Assembly: GCA_027625915.1 (NCBI GenBank)
Contig: JANTQA010000012.1
Location: 3,503,001-3,567,000, forward strand
Direction of reading: 5' to 3'
DNA from: Anaeramoeba flamelloides
Lineage: Eukaryota; Metamonada; Anaeramoebidae
Length of the DNA: 64,000 nt
This document shows positions 48,501 through 59,240 of this stretch, one piece after another. Position 1 is the stretch's first letter, and every line of letters begins with the position of its first letter. The notes beneath the pieces are model-generated. The model was not told the origin of the DNA and searched no databases. It saw nothing but the letters and a program-made list of their open reading frames with translations. The translations under genes were made by a program, and so were the position numbers.

Positions 48501-49689
48501 TAATATTGAGAAAACTTTAAATCAAGTTGATTTAAATTTAATTAAAGATAATCAAGAAAAGTTACAGTCGGTTCAAAAAGAAGAGTTATCCGAAACTAAA
48601 ATTGGTTTATCACTAAATTCACTATTAAAATCAGTTCAAAAAAAATGCAATCAAAAGAAAAATTTAAAAAAAAATAATTTAAAAAAGAAAATGAAAGGGA
48701 AAAGGAGGAAAAAACAAAATACAAATAAAAAGTTAAATAATAATAATAATAATAATAATATTAATATTAATATTAATAGTAATAATAGTAATAGTAATAA
48801 TAATGATATTAATATTGATAATAATAATTTTAATAAAGGTGAAAGAAATGAGAATGAAAAGACAAAGAAAATTAATAGCAAAAAAGAAACAAACAAAGAA
48901 AATCCAATTCAAAAAAACAACAAAGAAATTGGGAAATTAAATAATTTAAATTTGAAAGATCAGAATAGAATTAAAAACCCAAATGTAAATGAAAATGGAA
49001 AACAAATCCAAGAAAAAGAAGAACAAAAAGAGGAAGAAAAGGAAATTAAAAAAGAACTCGGAAAAGAAGTTCTAAATGAAGAAAATGAATTTATAGAAAA
49101 ATTTACAAAAGAGGAAATTGAAATCAAAATTGAAAATAAAAAGAAAAAAGAAGCAATTAATCAAAATGTAAAAGACTTTTTTTCCCCGGTTTATAAAAAA
49201 GATGGGGTTGTTTTAAAAAACGAAAACAGAGTTGCTACATTTGTCAGCGACGAAAAAGCTTGTGGATCTCGAGTTTATTCGACTGGGAAAAATGATATAA
49301 AATTACAGATAGATAAATTTTCGAATCTCCCATGGGATTTTAATATAATTCGTATCGGCATTATACAATCAGAACTTCGTGACAGTTTTATTAATGGTAC
49401 CGAAACTGAAATAATTTGGAATAATACCTTTGAATTTCGTACATTTTGGGATGGTGGATCAAAAAAGCTTCATAGTTACAAAGATAAAAATTCAGGGGAA
49501 GGGAAAGAGCAATATGGTATCCCATTTAAAGAGGGCGACGTTGTTACCATTCATATTAATATGGACGAAAGGGAAACCGCATTTTCGGTTAATGGCAAAT
49601 ATTTAAATGTAGCTTTCATTGATTTACCTCAAAATGTTTCTTTTTTTATTTATGCTTTTGGCAAAGGAAATCAAATTTCTTTAATATGA
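45541..49689 (+). CDS. Double B-box zinc finger, coiled-coil, SPRY-like protein (2 exons, 633 residues)
   Basis: Exon 45541-45727 and exon 47975-49689 join in frame over a 2,247 bp intron (GTATTT…AAAAG). Exon 1 carries a first B-box-like zinc site (C16-x2-C19, C28-x2-C31, C36-x2-C39, H44, H53). Exon 2 starts with a canonical B-box (LCSKHNQNLELFC … LVCPLC … CSKNHP). A long coiled coil follows (about residues 110-280), then Lys/Asn/Glu low complexity (48650-49150), then a SPRY-like domain (residues ~460-633: FVSDEKACGSRVYSTGKNDI, IIRIGIIQSELRD, YGIPFKEGDVVTIHINMDER, then FSVNGKYLNVAF). It lacks a RING, so unlike TRIM ligases it has no visible E3 activity and probably acts as a binding scaffold. 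The start is the first ATG, 15 codons before the first Cys. Confidence 0.85.
46564..46733. mobile_element. 170 bp MITE inside the B-box gene intron
   Basis: Near-perfect inverted repeats of about 37 bp: left ACTGGTATTTGCATCATAAA, TGGGAAAAAAC; right GTTTTTTCCCATTTATGATG, CAAATACCAGT in complementary order. TA flanks both ends (46564-46565 and 46732-46733). The 95 bp centre is non-coding. It helps explain why this intron is unusually long. Confidence 0.85.
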
Positions 49690-50880
49690 TCACTTTTAAA
49701 TAAATTATCATATAAAACCTTTAATCGTCAAGATTTTCATCAATTTATAATTTTTAACAAAAATTCCATAATATTATCGAGATAATTCATTTGAATTTTC
49801 ATAAATTATCAATATATCCTTATTGTAGAACTATTAAACTATAATTGGATTTATAAAAAACTTTTTTTAAAAAATTTTACTCAACTTTAACTTATCTATT
49901 TAACAAAATATATCAGAACAATAAAATGAAAAAATAACTTTTTCTATTACCTTCCCAATCGTTAAAAATTCATTATTTTTTGAATTTTAAAAAACACTTG
50001 AATTTATAATAATTATTCTTGTCAAAATACAAGATTAATTTAGTATTTTTATTTGAATTCCTAATCAATTTTAGTAAAATGTATAATTATTTGGAATTGT
50101 GAGATTCTATTTTAAAAGATTAAATTACAAATCATGATATTGGTCTTCATATTAGTGTTCATAATTAATTCAAATTTCTTACTTAATAACTTTTCAAGTA
50201 AATTTTAACATTATATTAAAATTAGAAAAATTAATAATTTAATCATACAAAGATCTTCAAAAAAATAATCAATTGTGAAAAATAAATCAAAAAGAAACAA
50301 ATTAAACCATTGATCAGATCAAAAGATATTTTCCTTTTGGTGCTATATCTTGTTGGTGGGTTGATTGAACATTTGCATGGGCAATACTTTATTTTTTTGG
50401 AATAATCCTTGAAATCCCAACTTATTATCATATTAGATTTACTAACAAGAAATATTCAGGATAATAGAAATCATAAAGTATATTCTATATTTTTAATTCT
50501 CTTTTTCGTTAAAACAATCGCTTGGTAAAATCATTTTTAAAAAACAGCAGTTTTAAAGAAAAAATATTTCACAAAAGGATTTAATATAAAATGAACGATC
50601 GAAAGATTCTTTACCATTTATTTCTTTTTTTTTTTTATCGATAAAACACATATCGTTCCTTTTATATTTTAGAGTAAGTTCAATTATAATAAGAGTCTTA
50701 GACTAGAAATCAATAAATTTACTTTTTTTTTTAATTAACAATTGGATCTGAAAACAGTCTATTTTGTTTCATTGTGTTTTTGTTTGATTTTGAGTATTAA
50801 AGGTTCTTTTTTTAAAAACGATGTATTCGATTGTTTTTCAACAAAAAATTAAATAAGACAATAGAATGTTGAGATGATTT
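49690..50880. other. Intergenic, no gene seen
   Basis: AT-rich spacer between the B-box gene and the SMC2 remnant; the first part contains the 3' untranslated region of the B-box gene. No repeat boundary or conserved frame was recognised. Confidence 0.5.
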
Positions 50881-51666
50881 CAAACAAACAGATCCAACAG
50901 AGGCCTCTCAAAATTTGTAATCGATTTTAAAAGAAAAGCAGACTTTGGAAAAATCCTTAAATAGAAAGGTAATAGGAATGTTAGAATTGGCCGGTACCAA
51001 ATATCAAGATTTGTGTAGTAAAAGGGAAGCATTAATAAAAGATCGAAAGAAAATCGAACCGGTCATACAGGAATTGGATCTCAAATAGCTTAAAGCACCC
51101 TGGGCAACTTGCAAAATAGTGAACAAAGACTTTGGATCAATTTTCGTTACACTGTTGCCTGGGACATCTGCTAAATTGGTGCCAATATATATTGAGAAAA
51201 TCTACAAGGGATTGGAAATTAAGGTAGCCTTTTCTGGTCAATGGAAGAGGAGACTCACAGAATTACTTGGTGGCCAAAAATCCTTATTGGTATTATCCTT
51301 AATTCTTTCTCTGTTGCTTTTCAAACCAGCACCAATTTATATTCTTGATCAAGTTGTTTATGTTTCTTAGTATTGTATTACATAAAAAAAGTATATTACA
51401 TTTTCTACCTTTATTTGAGCTATACGACTAATATCGGGAAAATACTTAAAAATAAATGTGGTAAATCGCAATTTATTATCTTCAGTTTAAAAGAAGGAAT
51501 GTTCGAAAAAGCAAATGTGAGATTTAGAACAGAGTTTGTCGACGGTAGATCAACAATTACTAGATTCGATCATAGATCGAGCAACCAAATTTCAAACGTG
51601 AACTTAATTGCTGGAAAGTATGATAAAAGAGATGAAAAAATAGGAAATGATGAAAAAATGGAATAG
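50881..51666 (+). pseudogene. SMC2 (condensin) C-terminal fragment, disabled
   Basis: The translation follows the C-terminal coiled coil and ATPase head of SMC2: [48 protein letters not shown], the signature-like [20 protein letters not shown], Walker B region [11 protein letters not shown], and SQFIIFSLKEGMFEKANVRF, then VDGRSTITRF. SMC2 is the ATPase core of condensin, which compacts chromosomes. This copy is broken: in-frame TAA near 50915 and TAG near 51085, loss of the DEVDAALD segment (the Walker B Glu reads Gln) and a stop after VYVS near 51368. The first ~900 residues are absent. The intact gene should exist elsewhere in the genome. Confidence 0.85.
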
Positions 51667-51881
51667 AAAAAGAAAAAGAAAAGAATGGAAAATAAAAAAT
51701 AATTGTGTTTTTAAATAATTATTAACATTTTAATTATAAATATTTTATAAATTTTTTTTTCTTTTTTATTAATTTATAATTTCAGTTCAATTAAGATAAT
51801 TGATTGATTTTTTAAATATAAAAAGATATTGATTTAAATTTTTATTAGTATTTGACTAGCATATAGATATATTTACAGATA
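51667..51881. other. Spacer
   Basis: AT-rich interval between the SMC2 remnant and a MITE; no feature was recognised. Confidence 0.5.
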
Positions 51882-52413
51882 TAAACCCCTTTCCAAAAAT
51901 TTGGACACACCCAAAATAAAAATTGGCAAAAAAAAAAAAACTCAATTTATTCTATTTTGACAAATATACTATTAAACAGCATTTAAGTTACCCCTTATGA
52001 ATGTTTTTAATAGTAATCATTTTTATCCAAATAAAACAAAACAAATTAAAATTAAAAAAAAAAAAATATTGGTTTGTCCAAACTGATGAAATGAGCGGAA
52101 CAAAATTTGCTATGGTATATTTGTTAAAATTTCGCCAACAAGTGTTGATCGATCAAATGATAAGATACCCTCAACCAATTTTATGCGATTTTTGAATTTA
52201 AAAAACTCAAAATTTTTCACTATCAACCATTAAAAAAAAAATTTCAAGATCTAACAAAAAAGATTAATTAACTGGAAAAAAGGAAATGGAAACCAAACAA
52301 AAAATGAAATATATAATAATTTGTAAAAACAAAATTATTTCAAATTGAATTTAAAGTGTGTTATATTTATTCTTTCAACTTTTGAAATAAATTTCAAAGT
52401 TTTGGAGTTTAGT
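51882..52413. mobile_element. Mariner-type MITE of the TTTGGACACACCC family, copy B
   Basis: Left end ATAAACCCCTTTCCAAAAAT, TTTGGACACACCC; the right end is diverged (TTTCAAAGTTTTGGAGTTTA). Interior blocks match copy A in the same order and orientation (GAAATGAGCGGAACAAAA, GATCGATCAAATGATAAGAT, then ACCAATTTTATG). The two short plus and minus frames here are element-internal. Confidence 0.75.
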
Positions 52414-52883
52414 TTGGTAGGAGATTTTCTTGAAATAAATAAAGAAAAAAAAAATTATTTTATTAAAAAAGTAAAACCCAATTTCAAAAAGAAATTTGAC
52501 TATTTTAGAACTCGAATAATTTGATTTATGCAAATCATTTTTTTTCATTTTTATATTTAAAAATTGTTTTTTTTTTGGTTTTTTTGATTTTGATATATAA
52601 ATCAATTTAGTTTCGAAATAAAAGTAAAAATGAAAAAAAGACACTGGTTTGAAAAGTATCAAAAAAAGAATTTAGTAAAGCCATTGATTTTTCTGTCTTC
52701 TTTTAAATTCCGGATAACCCTCATTATCTATTTTTTAATTTGATAAATAATAAATAGATGAAAATTTATTTTTATTTCTTGGTGGGTTGGCCTCTCTTAT
52801 TATTTTTTTTTTTTGACCAATTTCTAAATATAACTTTTTATCCAGAAATATGTTTAATATTGGAAATTAACATGGTTTTCAAA
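52414..52883. other. Spacer
   Basis: AT-rich interval, partly covered by a minus-strand low-complexity frame of no recognisable family. No gene is called. Confidence 0.5.
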
Positions 52884-52962
52884 TCTAAGTAATTGGCAGA
52901 AGATTTTCTCAATTTCTATTAAATGTAACTAAAAAAAATTAATTGAGATTAGCAACTTAAAT
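52884..52962. repeat. Palindromic dispersed repeat, copy 2
   Basis: AATCTAAGTAATTGGCAGAA … TCAATTTCTATTAAATG … AATTGAGATTAGCAACTTAA matches, in reverse orientation, the repeat at 1-85, and in the same orientation the copy at 57483-57563. Confidence 0.6.
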
Positions 52963-52974
52963 TAAAGAACATAA

Positions 52975-53410
52975 CAGTTTCTTCTTTCTTGGGTTTTTTT
53001 TTTATTTGTAAAATCAATAGATTTTCAATATTTACAATAGAAAACCTCAAAAAAACCTAGAACACTTCACAAATAAAATAGAAAACCTCAAAAAACCTAT
53101 AATATTTAACACATACAAGAAAAAACCCAGAAAAATGTTGTTATTTTTTCCAATAATTAAAGAATTGTATAAAATCTATAATTTTTCTATCTTTTACAGG
53201 ATTCTGGAAAAGTTGTTATTAGGTTTTTTATAATTTTAGAAATTAAATGTAAATTCAAGAATTTTTATATTTTATTTCTCAAATTAAAAAAACCGCGGTA
53301 GCTTTTCCATAATTAAAAAGAATTGAGTAAAATCTATTATTTTTCTCTATTCTTTTTATTTTTGGAAAAGTTAGGCACTCTACGGCACTATATGACACTT
53401 TACAACACTC
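52975..53410. repeat. Composite palindromic repeat R5
   Basis: Contains AATAGAAAACCTCAAAAAAA, CCTAGAACACTT (shared exactly with R3 in reverse complement), a second partial unit AAAACCTCAAAAAACCTATA, two P1-type modules at about 53140-53215 and 53300-53380, and a right end with four 10-bp units: CACTCTACGG CACTATATGA CACTTTACAA CACTCTTCAA (53367-53406). This is the clearest terminal array and is in inverse orientation to those of R1, R3 and R4. Confidence 0.7.
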
Positions 53411-54466
53411 TTCAATAATATTTTAAAATAATAAAAAATAAACATAATTAATTATTTTAACTCAAATATACTCAAGTTATCTTCAAGTTCAACAATTCAA
53501 AAATTGAGAACATTCACCAACTCTTTAAATAGAAATTATTATGTAATAAAAAAAAATTTCAAATAAATTTTGTACTTTATTTTTAAAATATGAACAGAAG
53601 AAAATGAGAGAAAATTTTGATCATTTTTAATGTGAATACCCTTTCTCAGAAAACGATTGATTATTTTTTCTAAAAAAAAAATAAAATCTATAAATCTTAA
53701 TGAAATAATTTTAAACCCTGTCAGTTTAAAATATTTTTCGTTAACTAAAAACCGTTAAATCTATAATTTTAGACTTAAATTTCTGAAAGGAGATTCAAGT
53801 CCAATGATATTTAGTATGTAATTTATACTTCTTTCCTAATTAAAAAAAAAAAGAATTTTTTTTTAATATTTAGATAAATAAATTATAGACTCTTACCAAA
53901 AACCAAAATATTAAACTTTATTTAAACAAAAGTTTAAAAGTCTATAATAAAAAACTTGTCAGATCAAAAAACTTTTAACATTCGTAGTCGAGTAATAAGA
54001 AGTAATTAACACACACATTAAAGAGGTATAGAGGCTTGAGTGATGACATGTGTTGTTTCGACAAGATCATAAATTATAATCCCGAATGAGGTTCTCCTTT
54101 AGATCGAATAATGAATATTTTTTAATTGGAAAATGTAAAACCTAAACTAATTTATAACTTCTTTTAAATAGAATTCAAAATCGAAACAGAATAACTATAT
54201 GGAACTTTTAATAACAAATAATAGGCTTTTAAACTTTGTTTGAAAAGACTTGATTTGTACCTTAAAAATTCCTGTTATCATTTTTTATTCATTTAGTATT
54301 CCCAAAATTTTTTTTCACAAACCGAAAATCTATTATTCTTTTCAAAAAATCCGATACAAACAACAAAAATAAAAATAGTTGCTTGTGTTTATTTGTTTAA
54401 TCCCAAAATAAAAAAAAAAAAAAAAGTACAAACAAAAAAGATCGTCAAAACAAGATCCTAATTGAA
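53411..54466. other. 5' flank of the membralin gene
   Basis: AT-rich spacer. A less AT-rich patch at about 54000-54110 contains a GTGATGA motif, but no snoRNA or tRNA fold could be supported. The promoter of the membralin gene should lie here. Confidence 0.45.
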
Positions 54467-56233
54467 ATGAACAACCAAACACCACAACAAGCAAATACAA
54501 CAACAATGGTGATCCACCCTGACACTATTTTGGCTTTACAACATTTCAAATTTGTCAAACTCCTAAATAAAGACTTTTTCAAATACATTCTGTTAACCAT
54601 TTCAATCTTGTGCTTAACGGGAAGTGTTTTATTTTTTGTCTTCTCTTTAAATCTTCATCAAATATATGTTTCGTCAAGTACGGTTTCAACTAGTTGTTTA
54701 AGAAGATCTGCAGCAAATGGGGATTTGTATAGTGCGGATTTGGTTCATATTTTGATTTATAACGAAGAAAAGCAGCATCAGCATCAGCAGCATCAAAATG
54801 AAGAAAATAATTTCAATATGAATACTGAAAGCCAAAAGAAAAAAGATCCAATCATGGAAAACAAACAATTAAAAACGAGTTTAGTTGAGGACATTTTTCA
54901 GCAATTGTCACACAATTCAAACAATAGTACCAACCTCGTCATCGCGTATATTGACGAACTATTCAAAGAAAGTTTTTTAAAGTCAAATCCAAAAACTAAT
55001 CTGAATCAAAATGGTTTTCAACAAAATAAAAATGATTGCGAATCAATAAACAAAGAAAAAGAAAAAGAAAAAGAAAAAGAAAAACAAGGACAAAAGCAAA
55101 AACAAGAACAAGAACAAGAACAACAGCAAGAGCAAGAACAAAAGAAAGAATCATTTAAAGCAACCAATTTACAAAACTTTTTCGTCAAAAACGAATTTAT
55201 TCGATTTTTTGTAAAAATTCATTATTTGGCAAACTATTATTTTTGGAGCTCTTTGAAGAGTTCGATTCTCGGCGAATTAATTTTATCACACCAAGTCGGG
55301 GAATATATTTATTCTCATACTCGTGGTTATTTGTTATTATCTGAAAAGGATATCCAGATCTTGAATTTGACCGTAGTCCATGTGAGCTTAGGCTCAAAAG
55401 ACTCATGCTTGGGAGACTTGTCAAGAAACAATATCATTGGGCAATTATTTTTCCAAAGGCCCATAATTGCGAATAATTTGGCACATTTTTTTCGTGAAAA
55501 GGGCTTTCTTAGGACGAGCTATGGCCAAATAAATGAGATCAGTAGCGGCAAAAGGGGGCATTTTTTGTTTCGAGGTGATCGTGGTGTCGGGGTTGCAAAT
55601 ACGACCCAAAGGATCCAGGGTGGCTTTTTTTACACTCTGAAAATCTTATTGAAGTCAATGCTAATTTTTTATATCATGCTGGCTTTAAATTGTTTATTTT
55701 TTAAAGAAGTGCACACCCCGATAATTCTCTATCTTTTTTCTCAAAATTTGTCGATCAATATTAAAAAAATTAAATGGTTTGGATTTAATACCCGAGTGTT
55801 AGTTTTCTTATGCATTGGTGCGGGCTTTTTTTCTTTATTTAAAAGAATCTATACAGACGTGCGATTGGTATACCTGATGGTCCAATTTGTTTGGAACGCA
55901 GAATTCTTTTTGTTGATATTTTGTCGTTCAAAGACTTCAATGAGAATCAGCGGTGGCTGCTTTTTAATCAACTCTTTGCTTTTAATTTTTTATCTTATAC
56001 GTTACCATATTACTGGGTTCTCTTATCTTTTAATTTTGGCTTCATTTTTGCTCCAAATTTCAATCATGATTTTGCTATTTATTTTTGTTGAAGGAAAAGA
56101 TTTTTTAAAGTTGCAAATAACACCAGTGAGGGAAAATTGGGGTTTGGTTCCATTTTCAGAATTAATAGGAAATTCTGAAAGCCATTACCGTTTAGAAAAA
56201 ATAAATACACCTCTTCGATTTAATATCAATTAA
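54467..56233 (+). CDS. Membralin-like ER membrane protein (TMEM259 family)
   Basis: Single exon, 588 residues, starting at the first ATG. One N-terminal membrane helix (YILLTISILCLTGSVLFFVF, about residues 40-60) is followed by a lumenal loop holding the family-typical SC near residue 76 and, near residues 280-380, GYLLLSEKDIQILNLTVVHV, SLGSKDSCLGD and EKGFLRT; these align by eye with the conserved SLEYGFLRLS, DQCFGD and NKGFLRN of animal membralin. Several C-terminal helices follow (FYTLKILLKSMLIFYIMLAL onward), with FVWNAEFFLLIFCRS like the VWLADQYDAICC segment. Membralins act at the ER in degradation of membrane proteins. A Glu/Lys/Gln tract is inserted in the lumenal loop (55050-55150). 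The 588-residue length is close to the family. Confidence 0.85.
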   Translation: MNNQTPQQANTTTMVIHPDTILALQHFKFVKLLNKDFFKYILLTISILCLTGSVLFFVFSLNLHQIYVSSSTVSTSCLRRSAANGDLYSADLVHILIYNEEKQHQHQQHQNEENNFNMNTESQKKKDPIMENKQLKTSLVEDIFQQLSHNSNNSTNLVIAYIDELFKESFLKSNPKTNLNQNGFQQNKNDCESINKEKEKEKEKEKQGQKQKQEQEQEQQQEQEQKKESFKATNLQNFFVKNEFIRFFVKIHYLANYYFWSSLKSSILGELILSHQVGEYIYSHTRGYLLLSEKDIQILNLTVVHVSLGSKDSCLGDLSRNNIIGQLFFQRPIIANNLAHFFREKGFLRTSYGQINEISSGKRGHFLFRGDRGVGVANTTQRIQGGFFYTLKILLKSMLIFYIMLALNCLFFKEVHTPIILYLFSQNLSINIKKIKWFGFNTRVLVFLCIGAGFFSLFKRIYTDVRLVYLMVQFVWNAEFFLLIFCRSKTSMRISGGCFLINSLLLIFYLIRYHITGFSYLLILASFLLQISIMILLFIFVEGKDFLKLQITPVRENWGLVPFSELIGNSESHYRLEKINTPLRFNIN

Positions 56234-56818
56234 TTTTTTGCAAAAAAAAAAAAAAAAAGAAAATTAATTGAGATTTAAAAGTGTTTTTAATTATTTTTTT
56301 AATCATTTTTATTTTTGTAGAAAATCTTAATTCAAAAAATTCTTTTGTTCAATTTCCATTATATTTAATTAAAAATAATAATTATTTATGTCTGATATAA
56401 AGAAAATTTTAATCCACACAAAAATTCTGTTTTATAGAAAAAATATGATTTTTAACATTTTGCCTTGTTGATTTTTTTTTTAATTTTTTTTTGGTATATT
56501 TACTATTATATCTAAACCTAATTATTATTTAAAATAAAAATAGTGGTGAGACAATTATTAAAAGATATACCTAATTATTAAACTAAATAAAAATTTTATT
56601 TGACATAAACCTCAATTCAAAAATTTTTGTTTACTTTTTAATAAGAAATGATAATTTATTATTTTAAAAATTTAAACAGAAAGATTGAAAAGATTTATTG
56701 GGTTAATTTTTGTATTAGTAATCAATTTATAGTTATAATTTATTCTCAAATTAAAATAAAAATAATATCAAAAAAGAAGTTGATCGTTAAATTTTTAAAC
56801 TTGGGTTTTTTTACATTG
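56234..56818. other. 3' flank of the membralin gene
   Basis: AT-rich spacer beginning with an A-run just after the stop; holds the 3' untranslated region. No other gene was recognised. Confidence 0.5.
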
Positions 56819-57357
56819 TAAATTAAATTCCAAAAATTTGGACACATTTTAATCAATTGAAAGAATAACATTACAACATTTTACCTTCGATTTGAAAATA
56901 ATTTTGATTTTAGAAATATATTTCATTTTTTGTCTTTTTTGTTTTCTTTTCATCTCCTTTTTCCAGTTAATTAATTTGTTTTGTTCGATCTGGAATTGTT
57001 TTTTGATGGGTTGACAGAAGGTTAGTGTTGAGTTTCTTAAATAGAAAAATCACATACAATAGGCTGATGGTATCATATCATTTGATTGATCAATAAGTGT
57101 CTGGGAAATTATAAACAAATTTTCAAAAACATTTTTGGTTCAGTTAGTTTCATTATTTTGGACATACCAAATATTTTTTGAGTTTTTTATATTTTTTCTA
57201 TTATTCGGATGAAAATGATTACTTATATATTAACTAATAATCGAAAACTTAAATGTAGTTTAATATTATTTTGGAAAAATATAAAAAATTGTTTTCTTTT
57301 TTTTTTTTGCTTATTTTAGATTTTGGGTGTGTCCAAATTTCGGAATGGGGTTTCTAA
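56819..57357. mobile_element. Mariner-type MITE of the TTTGGACACACCC family, copy C (inverted)
   Basis: Left end TAAATTAAATTCCAAAAATT, TTTGGACACA; right end GGGTGTGTCCAAATTTCGGA, ATGGGGTTTCTA. About 539 bp, opposite in orientation to copies A and B. The interior contains the reverse complement of the GAAAC…AACAAAA and GATCAAATGATA blocks. The right terminus is the best preserved of the family. Confidence 0.8.
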
Positions 57358-57482
57358 AGATATGAATATCATTAATTAATTCACAACCTATTTTCTTTAA
57401 TATATATTTTAATTTTCAACTTAAGAATCAATATCTTTTCAATTTTCTATCAAAAAAAAAATAAACAAGTAACTAAATCTAA
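57358..57482. other. Spacer
   Basis: Short AT-rich interval between a MITE and the palindromic repeat; nothing recognised. Confidence 0.5.
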
Positions 57483-57563
57483 GTAATTGGTAAAAAATTT
57501 CTCAATCTCTATTAAAATTAGGTAAAAAAAGTTAATAGAGATTAATCCCTTAAATAGAATGAA
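57483..57563. repeat. Palindromic dispersed repeat, copy 3
   Basis: AAGTAATTGGTAAAAAATTT, CTCAATCTCTATTAAAATTA, GGTAAAAAAAGTTAATAGAG, ATTAATCCCTTAA closely matches the reverse complement of 1-85. The inner AATCTCTATTAA and TTAATAGAGATT arms form a hairpin. Confidence 0.65.
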
Positions 57564-59240
57564 AAATATAAGTGTAAAAATCATAAAAGAAAAAGAGAAT
57601 TAATAAAAACAGATGAAAATGAAACTTTCGAATATAACATTAAAATGGAAAAATAAGCATAATAATACTTGAAAATTGATATTGTATTTTTTTTTTTAAT
57701 TTAAGGAATTGATTTGATTCTCAACATAATAGATAAAGTAATTTTGATATGGCTTTAAAGGTTTTTATTTTTAACATTCCATGTAATACACTCTTTGCTG
57801 GTGGATATATTTACAAAATGGAGTAATAAAATAAAGTATAGAAACAATATGGAATTAATCAATAGTTATTGTATATATTTCAATCTATGTTCATTAAAAA
57901 AATTCCAAAAAAAAAAAAAAAAAAAAAAATTACCAATTTATTTTTTTGAGAAAACAATATATAGACAAACTCGATAAATCAACAATGGCTAATATGATAT
58001 GAACCAAAAAAAAAAAAAAAAATCAATGAAATACAGTTATGAATTTTCCCTTCTAGACTATATTTCAAAATTTGTAACTAACCTGGAATAATAAATTGAA
58101 AAAAAAAAATATATTATTTTGTATTAAATCAAATAATTATTAATTAAATCTGATTTACCATTTTCCTTTTTAATTATTTTAAATCGAATCAAACCTGATA
58201 TTCACAAATTGAAAAAAATAAAATCAAAAACTAAAAAAAAAGTGAGTGAATCACAATTTTAGAAATAAGAATACGGGAATTTTTAATTACTGAACTCTCA
58301 CTGGAAAGAAGTTGAATAAGAAGATTTTTTGTTAATAATTATATTCATTAATTTTAAAAGAAATTACAAAGTTTCAATTTCCTTAATATTTTGTGTTATT
58401 TTCTAAGATAGTTTTTTTTTTTTTAACTTTACCTAATTTAAAAAACAAAAAGAAAATAAATTAGTAATAATAAAAAAAAACTGAAATAATAAAAACAGGG
58501 GAAGGACCAATTACAAAAACAAAAACAAAAACAAAAAGGAAAAAGTAAAGAACAAAGCACAATAAATATTTGCTCAAATGAGAATAAATGATTCTAATAT
58601 AATAAATGAAGCTTTTTTAGATAAATAAATCCATTATACCTAACAAACCCACTTCAAACAACATTATAAAGCGATTCAGCATTTTTGAAAAATAATTTAT
58701 TTGAAATTTTGGTGAGATGATACCTTTCTCGAAAAAATTATTTTTTTTTCGATCAAATATAAAAAAATAACCTCCAAATTTTCCCAGTGTCAAAATATCA
58801 TATAAAATAGAGATCAAAAACGTTGATATCTTTTCTTTGTGTAATGCCTTACTAATAAAGAAATTGGATTATTGCAAAGAATCAATAAATTATAAAAAAC
58901 AATTTTCTATATTTAAATCGTTTAATTAGAATTTTGTTTTAATAAAGATGTTTTAAAATATAATTTTCACTGCTTTTTTTTGAAATAGTTTACATTCTAA
59001 ATCAAAATAATAAATTCATAAATCTGGATTTTATTTATATTAAGGATAAATTATTTTAAAATTAAAATTGTTTATTGTTTACATAAACTTATTAATTTAA
59101 TTAAAATGAAGAATTTCAAAATGTAAAATTAATACAAAACATTATATCTGATCTTCATTGATTTTATTTCCATTATTTGATACTCTTCCATATTTATTTA
59201 TTCCTCGCCCTTTTTTATGAAAACTCCTTACTTGATATTT
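57564..59240. other. Intergenic, no gene seen
   Basis: AT-rich spacer with A-runs at 57906-57929 and 58007-58021 and a repeated AAAAAC motif near 58517-58536. It should include the 3' untranslated region of the homeobox gene near its right end. No other gene was recognised. Confidence 0.5.

Noticed and set aside
50881-51666. Stop-codon reassignment (TAG/TAA read as Gln) to rescue the SMC2 reading frame
   Set aside because: Two stops fall where Gln would fit, but a frame break and loss of the ATPase segment occur too, and the intact genes here end normally with TAA or TGA; a pseudogene is simpler.
54000-54110. Possible C/D snoRNA (GTGATGA motif)
   Set aside because: No D box (CTGA) at a suitable distance and no terminal stem.
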